Below, in pieces: positions 36,408 to 48,010 of a stretch of DNA of 64,000 nt. The DNA lies in contig JAPWFG010000023.1 in the NCBI GenBank assembly GCA_028015205.1, forward strand, positions 2,480,001-2,544,000, given 5' to 3'. Each line of letters opens with the position of its first letter. Within the stretch, counting starts at the first letter, position 1. The notes under the pieces were generated by a model. The model worked only from the letters and a program-made list of their open reading frames with translations. It did no database searches and was not told where the DNA came from. The DNA is from Mytilisepta virgata. Taxonomy: Eukaryota > Mollusca > Bivalvia > Mytilida > Mytilidae. The position numbers were made by a program, and so were the translations under genes.

Positions 36408-36679
36408 CTTGTGCCTAGATGACCCTTAACCGCCAGATATTACGTTGTTAAGGTATACATTGCCTATTCAAAAATATTTTATACATTTTGTGAATCAAAT
36501 TTTGTTTAATACATTGACATTTTTATCTTTCAATATATCTATTCGAATCGGTCTGCTATACTCTCCATAGGAACATTGTAAATTCGTGTCATCCTGTTAT
36601 CTCCTAAGTCTTATACACAGAAAATAAAATTAGAATTCGGTATTTCAAAATTTCCAGTGATTTAGCTCAGAGTGTCACA

Positions 36680-36686
36680 TATAAAG
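36680..36686 (+). promoter_or_regulatory. Candidate TATA box of C1q gene 2
   Basis: TATAAAG lies 37-43 bp before the ATG at 36723, which would give a very short leader starting near 36710. Confidence 0.38.
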
Positions 36687-36722
36687 ATAACACACACTAC
36701 TGTATAGTAGAAACACAACAAC

Positions 36723-38314
36723 ATGTCATTTGTTCTCTTAATAGTTTTGTTCTTTTGTAATTGGGTTTCAGCAGATGATTTAAATACACAACTTGACCTT
36801 CTTAGAAGCGAGATCAAAGCCCTGAAAGACACCCGACAAAAGTACAATGAGCGATTACTGGAACTTGAAAAGGAAATCCAAAACGTGAAATATGAAAACA
36901 TTCCGGAGATGCTGGTAGATAGTAGGACCAATAGACGTGCCACCGACCAAGGTTTGAAAATAGGCATTAGAATAAGTTGCTATACATGTATATCCACCGA
37001 AAGAGGTCTACTCTATGATAGCCACACTGTTTGCAAATGTTATGTGAAATATAGAAGATATCCCACTTTCAGACTTTAATTTTTTTTTTACTTGTTTTGA
37101 AAACCAACGTGTAAATTTATACAAACGTGAATCTCATGTTGACAACCAAATTTTTATACGCGTAAATACACTGCTTCAAAAATAATGATCAAACCTTTTT
37201 TGTCCCGAAACGTACCATAACATTTTTGACACTCCCTCCCAAAATATAATTCACTTTTCTTTGAAAATTGACATAAGAACATAGTGCAAGCCTAACTATT
37301 TACAAAATCTTATTTGGATCATTGTGGAGAAATTGGGTCAATATGACTTACATTTTATGCACGAATGAATGACTCTGCTTAGGCCCAGTGCCAAGGAAAG
37401 TCAAAAATGACTATTTAGTAAGTGCACTAATTAACGTATAATATATGGTCGCCTTCCAAAATTTATATGGACCTCAGCTTCGCTTCGGTCCATATAATTT
37501 TTGCCGGGCGACCAACCGGTCCATATACTGCCATATGACCCTCAGTGTCATGAACTATTTGTTATATCATACTTTTCTGGGATTTAATCAGGTTTAATCG
37601 ATCTTGCCAAAACGAGGCAGTCCATATAACGTACAGCCGGTCCATATAACATTATATGGACCGGCTTAGATAACATAGATAAATAGAGTAGTAAAAATGT
37701 AAAAGTATAATATTGAATGTTATGTTGGGTAACCTTTGACCTATATTTTATTCATAACAACTTTCAAGTTTGAGGAATGATACTTTGTTTCTTCTTTATT
37801 TATATCGTAATTGTTTGCAACGTGCAATTCGAAGAGAAACCTGCTAGTCAATACGGTCTTTCAACAGACAGAATAATTCTTCTGAGATTCTTAATTGTGT
37901 AATGTTATTTTAGGGTCTCCTGTTGCCTTCTCTGCTAGACTGAATAATGATCTTGGATATCTAAAAGACGACCAGATATTTGTATTTGACCACGTGATCA
38001 CAAACCAAGGAAATCACTACGACCCCCGGACAGGAGTGTTTCACTGCGACGAGGCTGGTCTATACGTATTTCAGCTAAGTGTTGTAGCCGTTCCCGGTGG
38101 GTATCTAACGACGCAGATTACCAAAAACCACCAAGGTCAGGCATGGGCATTTTCACACGACCCAACTAACTCATCTTCCGGTGGTACTATGGTCGTGTTA
38201 TACCTACAGCCGGGTGATGCCGTATACGCACGTGTAAATGGTGCAGATCATGACAACAAACACCGTACTGTAACCCAACAGTACACATCTTTTTCAGGTT
38301 TTCGTATTCAGTAA
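36723..38314 (+). CDS. C1q domain-containing protein, gene 2
   Basis: Exons 36723-36951 and 37914-38314 (donor CAAG/GTTTGA, acceptor TTTTAG/GGTCTC, phase 1) encode 209 residues. The signal peptide MSFVLLIVLFFCNWVSA is followed by a coiled coil with clear heptads (LNTQLDLLRSEIKALKD, LLELEKEIQ) to about residue 58, a short linker with NRR, and a C1q domain from VAFSARLNNDLG to the end FSGFRIQ. The order is the same as in gene 1 and gene 3. The C1q domain is about three quarters identical by eye to that of gene 3. Likely a secreted, trimeric recognition protein. AATAAA follows at 38365-38370. The intron holds a cluster of palindromes. Confidence 0.94.
37443..37670 (+). repeat. Nested palindromes with GGTCCATATAA
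   Basis: Outer arms GGTCGCC (37447) and GGCGACC (37507) enclose TTATATGGACC (37463) and GGTCCATATAA (37487). A second perfect palindrome at about 37635-37666 has 15-base arms beginning AGCCGGTCCATATAA. It lies in the intron of C1q gene 2. Probably a foldback element. Confidence 0.75.
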
Positions 38315-38364
38315 ATTTTGAAAATGATGATATTGATTTTAAGTTTGATTTTTTTTATTTGTTC

Positions 38365-38370
38365 AATAAA
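38365..38370 (+). terminator. Poly(A) signal, C1q gene 2
   Basis: Canonical AATAAA 51 bp past the stop codon, followed by a T-rich stretch. Confidence 0.7.
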
Positions 38371-38489
38371 TTTTTTGACATTTTTACATTAATTAATGTA
38401 TGCAAAATGTTTGGGATATTCAATCTCTACCTTAGGACTGGTAAAGAGATGTTAAGATGAAAGGTGCATAAATACATTTTGGTTCATTT

Positions 38490-38695
38490 TTATGTTTCGG
38501 AGTTTAGTGTGCCGTCCATTTTGCTGAACTAGCTAGTATACATTATTGTTTAGGGGCCAGCTGAAGCCCATCTCCGGGTGCGGGATTGTCTGGCTGCGTT
38601 GAAGACCCATGGTAGCCTTGAGCTGTTTTCTGCTCTTTAGTCGGGTTGTTGTCTCTTTGACACATTCCCCGTTTCCATTCTCTATTCTGTTATAT
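38490..38695 (+). repeat. Dispersed repeat family A, copy 2
   Basis: Contains TTAGTGTGCCGTCCATTT, TTTAGGGGCCAGCTGAAGCC, CTCCGGGTGCGGGATT and the shared end CCATTCTCTATTCTG. The 75-codon minus-strand frame at 38533-38760 lies in the repeat. Confidence 0.8.
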
Positions 38696-39944
38696 GTGGG
38701 CATGTACCTGTCTGATGAAGGACAGATAAAACTGGTATTGATATCACCCCCAGGGCACAAATGGCATTACCAATATGATTTCTAGTATATATTTGTCCAT
38801 GAAAATCGGTGAACTTTCTGATAATAAGCGGCATTCCCTTTACAAATAATTATGATTATTTTAGCAAGACACGTTTAGGAACGTGTTGGTATTAATCTCT
38901 GTTCTGTACGAATTTTTTATGTTGTTTCTTTCCATATTTTTGGCTTCGGAGAGAATACCTTATTTGATGCATCGATGAATAATTTCAGCAAAGATGCCTG
39001 AAAACTTTCCATTCCTCTAAAATCCATCTAAAACAAAAAATGTAACAGTTCTGGCTTCTTTTTAGAGCAGAGATCAGATGTCTCTTGATCTTAACATGTG
39101 CTGTAAAGTGTACTGTTTAACTGTAAGATGTGTTCCTATGCTTTGTTCATTTTGTATATATGTCACAAACATTGATTTATGGACGTTAAAATAATTCCTA
39201 CAAAAAGTGGCGTACTGAAATTTGTTTTGCGAGGTTTCTTGTGTATAGCACGAACTGCTTACTAGCCAAGGTTTTGTCAAGATTTGGTTACTCAACTTTG
39301 AAATATTTTTCTACGAGAAGGAACTGGACGGAAAATAGTAAACAGCACGTGGTATATAATACAAATCTTTTAATGGTAAACGCCGATCTCCACCGATGAA
39401 ATTTAGCTTCGGATGGATGGATGAATTCCATTCTTAAATTTGGGGTTTTTCTCAAATACCTCTGCAATAAGCCCATGGACCCCAACTTTTTTCTTTTGCA
39501 AACAGAAGCTCATTACTTAAAGTTAAGTATACTAAAATTTAAAGAAAAAGTCAGTGGTGGATTTTTTTCTACAAGCATCTAAAGTTACCAAATTATTATC
39601 AGTATTCCTTATTTGATTTAAATTTGCATAATTTCCTAATTAATTTATCAATCTTTTTCATCAGTTATTTATTAGAGGACAATGTCCATGTAGTTGGGAA
39701 TATTTTACAAAAGACCTGGTGAAGTTATCTTTTTGCGTTAAAAAGTTAGAGACTCTTTTTGTGACGCTCTTGGAAAATGAAAAATTTAAGGTTTTTGGCG
39801 CAAATATACCAAATTCAGTGTTGATTAACTTAAAAACTAAGTCATGAAGGTATGGCTTTTTTTTACATATTTGAAAAGCATACATAAAAATTTACCATCT
39901 GGTAAATTTTCAGCAAAAATTCAGTGGAGGAACCTTATTGTATC

Positions 39945-40540
39945 GTATTCCCTTAACGTCCAGTGGCAACCATTAAGTGCATATCAAAACGAGAAAATGT
40001 TGATTGATATGAATATGAACCCAGTTTTATACTATACCGACACACTGAGCCGGATAGCCCACGAAGTAACAGTCCGCAGGATGACCTCCCCACCCTGACA
40101 CACCCAGAGTCGACCAGGGAGCAGGGTGGCCGAGTGGTTAAGGCGCTGGGCTCTAAACCACGAGGTCGACACAGCTGTGGGTTAGAACCTCACATGTGTC
40201 AAGTTTTATCAGGCACCTACCGTAGCTCGGGGTTTTCAGATTTCCCGGCCTGGAATATCGGTTTTTCCTCACCCACAAGCCTGGCGACCATGCGAGAACC
40301 CCATATTTGCCAAACGGTCGTTAATCTCGCCGTCGGTAAAAAGATCTACAGAGCTTATGTTGATTGTTGACTTACACACATATGACTGTGTACACATCGA
40401 CGTTAAATAAAGCTTACCTTTTCCTTTACCAGTCTTTTGCTCTTACTCCTAGATGCTTGGCGAAGAAGCAGCAAATACTCATTTTAATGTCTTTGGTTTG
40501 ACCCGACCGGGGATCGAACCCGCGACCTTCCGCACTCGAG
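39945..40540 (-). mobile_element. SINE S1 (minus) split by SINE S2
   Basis: The tRNA-like head of S1 is at 40540-40434 (minus; GGGTTCGATCCCCGGTCGGG) and its body and tail at 40118-39945. The two parts would be contiguous in the full copy at 9450-9812; here S2 sits between them. Confidence 0.8.
40119..40433 (+). mobile_element. SINE S2 with class-II tRNA head, inserted in S1
   Basis: The head GGTGGCCGAGTGGTTAAGGC (box A) and GGGTTAGAACCTCAC (worn box B) resembles tRNA-Leu or tRNA-Ser, but acceptor arms do not pair and box B is altered. The body has GCTCGGGGTTTTCAGATTTC and ends GACGTTAAATAAAGCTTACC then TTTTCC. The word ACCAG occurs at both junctions, as a short target duplication would give. 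Confidence 0.8.
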
Positions 40541-40599
40541 GTGAAATGTTTTGAAACTTTGCAGGATTGATGACAACAGTACCCTCTACAAACGATCCA

Positions 40600-41010
40600 C
40601 TTATGGTTTAGATTGAGCAGATTGTAAGCAAAGTTAGCAGGAATAATGTATTATGGAAGGACCTCTAAAAACGACCCACCTTTGGTGCCGGTTGGATGAA
40701 CAGAAAAGACAAACTTTGATTTTGATTGGCAAATTTTCAATAATCTTCTCCTCTGAAACTACATTATGAAATGTTTTGAAACTACAGGATTGATGACCAC
40801 AATACCTTCTAAATACAATATACTTTTTAGATATGTATGTTGAAAATTGCAGTTGATAAGATACTATTACTCAGCAAGGTTGACCTAATTACGTACCTGG
40901 ATTTCGGATAAACTGTTAGGCCGTTTGGTTCCATTGCTTACAGAATGCCTGAACGTTTATTTATTTTTTTCTTACAGAAATGGGTAAAACTAGGTCCAGT
41001 GGTCGATTAC
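40600..41010 (+). repeat. E-III-like fragment upstream of C1q gene 3
   Basis: CAATAATCTTCTCCTCTGAA and TACAGGATTGATGACCAC type words repeat within the block and match the E-III core only loosely. No ends seen. Confidence 0.4.
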
Positions 41011-41232
41011 ATGTGAAAAAATACTAGGCCCAGTGTTCGAGTACATGTGTTCCAACGAACTAATGTGGTGTCTCGCAGTTCACAAACATGAGAATTTAGA
41101 GTTCCATGTATATCTATTGCGAAATCGAAATTTGTCGGTCAAGCACATTCAAAACAAGGTTGATAAGAAAGTTGACCTGTTTCTTTGTGTATTTCAAATA
41201 CTTTCCCAAACATGAAATTGCCATTGTGAAAA

Positions 41233-42382
41233 ATGAAGATTCTGTTCGTGGTTACGTTTGTTCTATCCTGTGAAAAGGTTCTGTCTGACGATAGGGGCCA
41301 TGAGTTAGAACATTTAAAGAATCAAATTCAGTATTTGAAAGATGCTCGGAAAGCGTACGATCAAAAATTGGAGCAGTTGGAATCAGAACTCGGACATCTG
41401 AAAGTGAGAAGAGAAGAAAGGGGTGCCTCTCTACAAAGAAAGGAAAATAACAACGGTAAAATATAGAATGATCTAAAGTGTTCAATTTATTTTACAAATG
41501 TTCCTAGAGATAAAAACCAATTTGAACCCCCTCTTGAAACCCATGAAATGTTACCTCCTTGACGCCTACGCCTTATCCTAACATTTTCCTACTTTTGGAA
41601 TATAACATATGCATATTTTACTTTAGCATGTTTAGCACACGTCGCTTTTGATAATGAGTTATTAGGTATTTAGGTATTTTGCAAGAATAATTGGCCAGGG
41701 GATAGGTTTTCGCAGATACACAGTGTATATTATTATAAAGAAATCTGACACCATACCCTAAGCGAAAGACGGCCTGGGCGGAACCCTTCCAGGACTTTGT
41801 CAAATTTTGATCACGTCACGCCGGTGCGACTGAAGTACACAGCACCTCGACGGACCACAATTTTTTTTTAAATCCTTTATTCCGTATCAATGGCCACAGT
41901 AATGAAACACCCATGGCAACGTAAGACAAGATAAAAAAACAATAACACAAGAAATTAGTGGAAGTTCTTTTTTATTTCTAGGCCAACCAATCGGATTTTC
42001 TGCCAGACTTAGTAACGATCTAGGTTACCTCAAAGATGATCAAATTTTAATATTTGATCACGTGATTACAAACCAAGGGAGCCATTATAATCCAAGGACG
42101 GGAATATTTCACTGCGAAGAGGCCGGTCTTTACGCATTCCAGCTCAGCGTTGTGGCAGTTCCAGGAGCTTATGTTACAACACAAATTGCTAGGAACCATC
42201 GGGGTGAGGCATGGGCATTTGCAATGGACCCAACTAATTCTTCGTCGGGCGGAACATTAGTGGTTTTGTATTTACAAGCAGGTGATGCTGTATACGCCAA
42301 AATAAACGGAAATCACCATGGAAACGAATCACGAAGCATAACTAAATTATACACTTCTTTCTCCGGATTTCGTATTCAATAA
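41233..42382 (+). CDS. C1q domain-containing protein, gene 3
   Basis: Exons 41233-41455 and 41982-42382 (donor AACG/GTAAAA, acceptor TTCTAG/GCCAAC, phase 1) encode 207 residues. The signal peptide MKILFVVTFVLSCEKVLS is followed by a coiled coil (LEHLKNQIQYLKDARKAYDQ, LEQLESELGHLK), a basic linker RREERGASLQRK and a C1q domain from IGFSARLSNDLG to FSGFRIQ. It is closest to gene 2, yet shares YVTTQIARNHRGEAW exactly with gene 1, where gene 2 has changed. AATAAA overlaps the stop codon (42378-42383), and a second AATAAA lies at 42536. Same likely role as its neighbours. Confidence 0.94.
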
Positions 42383-42535
42383 ATACATGAAATATATCTT
42401 AAGTATACTTTTAGTTTTAAATTATTCTTTATGATAGCTTTTTAATTCAAGTGAAATACAAATTTCTTGGTATGTATATTAAAAACAACAGAAAAGGGCC
42501 GTTACATAGTCGTAGTGTCCAACATGCTTTAACCC

Positions 42536-42541
42536 AATAAA
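42536..42541 (+). terminator. Candidate poly(A) signal, C1q gene 3
   Basis: Canonical AATAAA 154 bp after the stop. An earlier AATAAA overlaps the stop codon itself and would leave almost no 3' leader, so this one is the likelier signal. Confidence 0.45.
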
Positions 42542-42769
42542 TGGCCTTTGTATTGTTATCAGCGAGAAAAAAGAAGATTTAAATGATATATACATCATCT
42601 TTCGATCAGTTTAATTGAGGTCTGGAGCTGGCATGTCAGTAACTGCTTGTAGGCCTTTGTTAATGAATATTGATCATTGCCATTTTGTTTATTTTCTTCC
42701 GTACCTTTTCTAACATCGGACTCGGACTTCTTATGAACTGAGTCTTACTGTGCGTTTTTTTATTCAACG

Positions 42770-43100
42770 TTGGCTAGAGGCAGGGGGGGGGGGGGATGAG
42801 ATCTCACAAAACATGTTCAATCCCGCCGAATTTTTGTGCCTGTCTTGGGACAGGACCCTGTAGCCTTTGTTAGTTTTGTGTTTTTTTGTTTTTTTTAATT
42901 TTGGTTCTTTGTATGTTTCGGCGTTTAGTATGGCTTCCATTTCGCTGAACTAGTATGCATTATTGTTTAAGGGTCAGCTGAAGCCCGGCTCCGGGTACGG
43001 GATTTTCTCGCTACGTTGAAACCAATTGGTGCGCTCTTTTATGCTCTTTGGTTGGGTTGTTGTCTTTTTGACACATTCCCCGTTTCCATTCTCTATTCTA
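42770..43100 (+). repeat. Dispersed repeat family A, copy 3 (longer)
   Basis: Starts TGGCTAGAGGCAGG with a G run, has GAGATCTCACAAAACATGTT, TTTTTGTGCCTGTCTTGGGA and then the common part down to CCATTCTCTATTCTA. It shows that the 206-bp copy 2 is truncated. Confidence 0.82.
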
Positions 43101-43180
43101 AACTGCGTATAAAGGAAAAGATACACAGCGCTGCATTTTACATTTACCTTTAAAATTCAAGGAAACAACAGTTTTCAAAA

Positions 43181-43436
43181 CTTGAGTAACAAAGATGTAG
43201 GCCCGAATATTATTATTGTAATCAAAATATTTCTCCAAGTTAGAAATCAAATCTGTTGTTTTAAGACTTAATCTTGAGAACACAAACGTTTAATAACAAA
43301 CCAGAAATCTTGAGTAACAAAGATGTAGGCCCGAATATTATTATTGTAATCAAAATATTTCTCCAAGTTAGAAATCAAATCTGTTGTTTTAAGACTTAAT
43401 CTTGAGAACACAAACGTTTAATAACAAACCAGAATT
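43181..43436 (+). repeat. 128-bp tandem duplication, nearly identical
   Basis: Copies 43181-43308 and 43309-43436 differ only at the last bases. Either a very recent duplication or an assembly effect. Confidence 0.95.
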
Positions 43437-43589
43437 ATTTCACAAAGATTGAAAAAAAACATTCTCTTTTCACTACAGGCCAGTAATTATATACTTATAA
43501 TACAAGTAATACTGTGTTGGCCTGCTGACATAAAAGTCACCAAAACCATCTGTTACTAAAATCCTGTTGAATGGTTCAAATTCCACCTC

Positions 43590-43930
43590 TCCATATGTTT
43601 TCAATCCTTTATATGAACTTTCATGAAGATCGGATGATTTTTTTTTCGAAATGTATGTGCCGTTTCCATGGTAACGGCAGCCATTTTTAATATTCCAACA
43701 CCAAAGCGCAACTCCTGCCATGACACTTAACCTTTATAAGAGATATCATGAGGATTGGATTAATTTCATTTTTTATTTAAATTTTCTGTCCTTTTTTCCA
43801 TGGCAACGGCAGCCATTTTGAAAACTGCAAGAACTGGGTGCCTACTCTTCAGATCGAGTTCATAAAGATTGGATATGTTCTTTATTTTTTTTTTAATCTT
43901 TTTGTCCCATTTCCATGGAAACCGTAGCTA
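43590..43930 (+). repeat. Diverged ~125-bp tandem repeat
   Basis: Three worn units share CCATGGNAACGGCAGCCATTT and ATGAAGATYGGAT-type words. The minus-strand frame at 43473-43721 runs through the array and is not taken as a gene. Confidence 0.65.
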
Positions 43931-45050
43931 ACCTATTTGTCAGATAAACAAGTCGACTTGTGTGATAATTATGTTCAATACTCGTAAAAACAGCACCACA
44001 GTTTGATTACAATTAGCTAAGTTGTTTAAAAAAAGAACTTTTTTGAAAGAATTTTCCACAGAGTCTCATGTTTATAGTTCAATCATTGCGGTCACATAGT
44101 ATGGCGGATGGGGATTGTCATCTTCTCGCACTGGCGAGTGTCTTATAAGACGCAGGCACTTCTGGCATTACCCCCTGGTCTTTGGTGAGGTCCATGTTGG
44201 CCGTTGTTTTTTTGGCTTGTGTTTGTTTTGCATATGCAGCTATATCGGTCATAATTATGTTAGGTAACTCTGTTTAGACTTATTAACTGGTTACCCAATA
44301 TAGGGAATCTACTGGTCACGTTCATGCCAGGCATTCATCGTACTTCGATAAGTCTGTATTGATTATAGCACGTTCTCCACGTCTTCACTTTAAAAAAAAC
44401 TTTTTATTTGAAATATGTAGTAACATTTCACATGGATTATAATTTCAATATATGAAATTGTGACAATAATTTATAGTATGAAATTTATCACCAATTTATA
44501 CAAACTGTCAAAAGTACATAATTACACGTGATAAAGGGTAATGATGCAATTTTTTTTTAATTTTATAAGCCGCGAGAAAAGCGATTTTTGTTGGGTAAAA
44601 TTTGAGTTTTATCTGAAGAAATTTATTATGCGCAATTAACATGCTGTGTGTTTCAGGTAATTATAACTAATTAACGATTTGACATGTATATTGTAGCTTG
44701 ACTGTCCGGATGTTTATTGTTCCAACCGTTAATTAAAGTACACAGGTACATTCTATGTATACAGGTAAACCGTTTGCTGACCAAAAACAGCGTGATTTCA
44801 TTTTTAACGCCACATTTTTTGATAATTAATGCAACATTTTAATAAAGAGGTTTGTGTGTGTTTAAGGGGGGATTACAAAGAATTGCAGTGATGAAATATA
44901 ATTTCAAATGTCAGATAAGTAACATTTTAATTTATTTTAAATTAATAATTTATCTTTTTGGTATTTATATATTTAACATTTGACATATTATATGAGTAAC
45001 TCTATTTACTCGTATATATATTTACTTTGTTATGGCTAGGTAGAAGCTGA
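43931..45050 (+). other. Intergenic, no feature seen
   Basis: AT-rich DNA. No repeat with clear ends and no supported open frame. Confidence 0.45.
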
Positions 45051-45054
45051 TTAG

Positions 45055-46000
45055 GGTGGGCGCCATCTTGAATAATAATAGTAAAAAATAACACATTTCA
45101 AAATAGCTAATTTTCAAATCAATTTGCAAGGGACAGAATCAAAATTTAAACTATTGCAATTACGATATTTCGAAAAGTTATGAAGGTTTTACTCAAACAT
45201 ATGATATATGAAGACCAAAGGATATACTTTATTAGTAACATCCGAGACATAAAACAATATGTCTCTAGTAATATATCAGTATCTATAGTATGCATATCCC
45301 CCCTTTTTATTATAACTTCATCACACAAACATTATATAATAAAATGCTCGATTGAAAAGAAATGATGTCTGTATGAAATGATCCATCATCTGTGTTAGTT
45401 TTCATTAATACTGGCAAAGGTGCGATTTTTTTTCATAATCTATATCACCCTTGTCGAGGATAAGTTAATATGCAGTGCAATTGGAAACTATACACTTATT
45501 AATAAGTTATGTCAGTTATTTATATATATATATACTTTATATTTCAAACATAAGCGTTTGTTTCGATACAAATATGAAATTGAAAATCATTAAATGTTTG
45601 TATTTTCGCCCCTAGTGCCATTTACGGTCATCGTCGCCATCTTGAAAAATAATAACAAATTTTCCGAAAATAGCTAATTTTCAAATCAATTTGGAAGGGA
45701 TATAATAAAAAATTAAAATATTGCATTTACGATATTTCAAAAATTTATAAATGTATTAATTAGCACATAGCACCAAAATTTTTCCATCAGTTTTGGTTAA
45801 ATCGCAATTTTATGTTAAAAACGACAAAAAAACAATTTATCGGAGTTAGATGATTTAACAATATGGACTTAACGGGAAAATAAGACAAAATTTTCAAAAG
45901 CATTTGGAAGGGATAAGACAAAAAATTAAACGTTTCCAAATAGCATAAATATATTTCTAAATATATGAGGAAGTACTACATAGCACCAAATTTTTTTCAG
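45055..46000 (+). repeat. Three diverged direct repeats
   Basis: Blocks at about 45055-45190, 45625-45790 and 45880-46000 share CGCCATCTTGAA, AAAATAGCTAATTTTCAAAT, AATTTGGAAGGGATA and ACATAGCACCAAA words. No open frame. Confidence 0.65.
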
Positions 46001-46206
46001 CAGGAACTAAAAGTAGTTTATTTTATCGATTCCTGATCGCCCAAGTGCATTTCTATACAATTTACTTGGGCATGGTATAGGTGATGTGTGACGTCAACAA
46101 AGTCACGTGATGACTTCTATAGTTGGATTTGTTTGTTTGTCCTTCTTGGTTTTGTCTTTGTGGATTTACAATTGTTGGATGGGCCCTTTGGATTTTCCTC
46201 ACCTTG

Positions 46207-46232
46207 TTTTTTTTTTTTTTTTTTTTTTTTTT
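46207..46232 (+). repeat. Poly-T tract
   Basis: 26 T in a row; the Phe and Lys runs in frames on both strands come from it. Confidence 0.97.
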
Positions 46233-46941
46233 GCACAGTTTGAAATTTTGTTTAGCAAGTTATTCCCAACAATTGAAAAGTAAAAACTCAAAAGTGAATG
46301 CGTGTTGAACGTAAAGTTTAAAATCTTTTGTTTAGAAGGATTTATAAATTTACATACTTGTGACAGTGGCATTACAAAACTAGATGGAACCAGTCGGAAA
46401 CGACAGCTATCCCCGCACTCTCCACATGTTGTATCCCACAATCATATGTTTGAATATGGGCCCAAAATTTGGAAAATAAAAATTCTAAAACCTTACAGCA
46501 AATCTACATACAGTGCACAATATTGTTAGAAATCAAATGCATCAGGTATAAAACGAAAGATTTAATGTCACAAGCTTAAATTCACAATTTCAAAATTTAA
46601 GTTTACATCAGAATTTTCGTAATTCGACACCTGTGGGCCCCTAATATGACAATACTGTTGAAAAATGAAATGCATTTGTGAGGTTTAGCTCCCAAGCTTA
46701 AATTACAACTTAAAAATTCGACTCCTGTGGCCCTGAAGTTTTGAAAATTGAAATTCTAAAACCTTATTGCGCATGCATCTACATACAGTGTGTGTCAATT
46801 CTGTATAGAAATAAAATGCATGAAGTTGAAAATGAATAAGGAGATTAGGTCACAAGAAAGTGTAACGGACGGACATAGGGACAGACAGACGGGGACGATA
46901 AAAATACCCGAAATGTCTTCGAAAGTGTGGGGATAATAATA

Positions 46942-47655
46942 AACCAGGGCTTTGACAGTGCATTGTGAAATAACAAACCTGGGCTATGACCATTGGTAAC
47001 CTGGGTGGTAACAGTGGCATTATAAAATAACTGATACCTGGACTGAGACAGTGGCATTAAAAAAATAACAAACCTGGGCTGTGACAGTGGCATTATAAAA
47101 TAACAAACCTGGGCTGTGACAGTGGCATTATAAAATAACAAATCTGGGCTGTAACAGTGGCATAATAAAATAACAAACCTGGGCTGACAGTGGCATTAAA
47201 AATAACAAACCTGGGCTGTTACAGTGGCTTTATAAAGTATTAAACCTAGGCTGTGACAGTGGCATTATAAAGTAACGAACCTGGGCTGTGACAGTGGCAT
47301 TATAAAATAACAAACCTGGGCTTCTACAGTGGCATTATAAAATAACAAACCTGGGCTTACAGTGACATTAAAAATAACAAACCTGGGCTGTTACAGTGGA
47401 ATTATAAATTAACAAACCTGGGCTGTGACAGTGGCATTATAAAGTAACGAACCTGGGCTATAACAGTGGCATTATAAAATATCAAACCTGGGCTTCTACA
47501 GTGGCATTATAAAATAACAAACCTGGGCTGACAGTGGCATTAAAAATAACAAACCTCGGCTGTAACAGTGGCATTATAAAGTAACAAACCTGGGCTGTGA
47601 CAGTGGCTTAATATAATAATAAGCCTAGACTGTAACAATGACGTTATTTAATAAC
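46942..47655 (+). repeat. Minisatellite, ~35-bp unit
   Basis: About 18-20 copies of GTGACAGTGGCATTATAAAA followed by TAACAAACCTGGGCT, with 33-36 bp variants. A lone related unit is at about 46358 (TGTGACAGTGGCATTACAAA). Spacers do not vary as in CRISPR arrays; the whole unit repeats. Confidence 0.95.
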
Positions 47656-48010
47656 ACATTTAATTCAAAGCAAAATGAACACAATGTTTCGAAATATTCA
47701 TCTCACAACTTTACCACGTGGCATTAAGAACTTGAAAGTGGTAACGATGAGTGTGCGTTCTACATGAACACAACAAATGATCGGGTATGCCGAGACACAA
47801 AACAATAATTTCTATGTACACAAGTACACTGTACATTGTACATTGTGTCTATAATAAGGACGAGAAATCTAAAAAGCTGCACATTTTACATAAATGACGG
47901 AGAAAAATTTGTTTTACGAAAAGTAACGATTGCTTTACCTTTTGACTTTTTGCCTATTAACGATAACGTCGACATGACATAGTAAAGTAGTCGAAAAAAA
48001 GGACAAATAC

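Noticed and set aside
40119..40205. tRNA-Leu or tRNA-Ser gene
   Set aside because: Box B is altered (GGGTTAGAACC), arms do not pair, and it sits inside another SINE with a SINE body behind it.
32930..42240. Gene conversion between C1q genes 1 and 3 at YVTTQIARNHRGEAW
   Set aside because: The residues agree but the codons differ at many third positions, so shared ancestry explains it better.
43473..43721. 82-codon minus-strand frame
   Set aside because: Crosses a diverged tandem repeat; no splice context or known motif.
46845..47141. 98-codon open frame on the minus strand
   Set aside because: It is the minisatellite read as protein; the same short peptide repeats with each unit.
46942..47655. 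CRISPR-like array
   Set aside because: There are no unique spacers; the entire unit repeats, and the DNA is eukaryotic.
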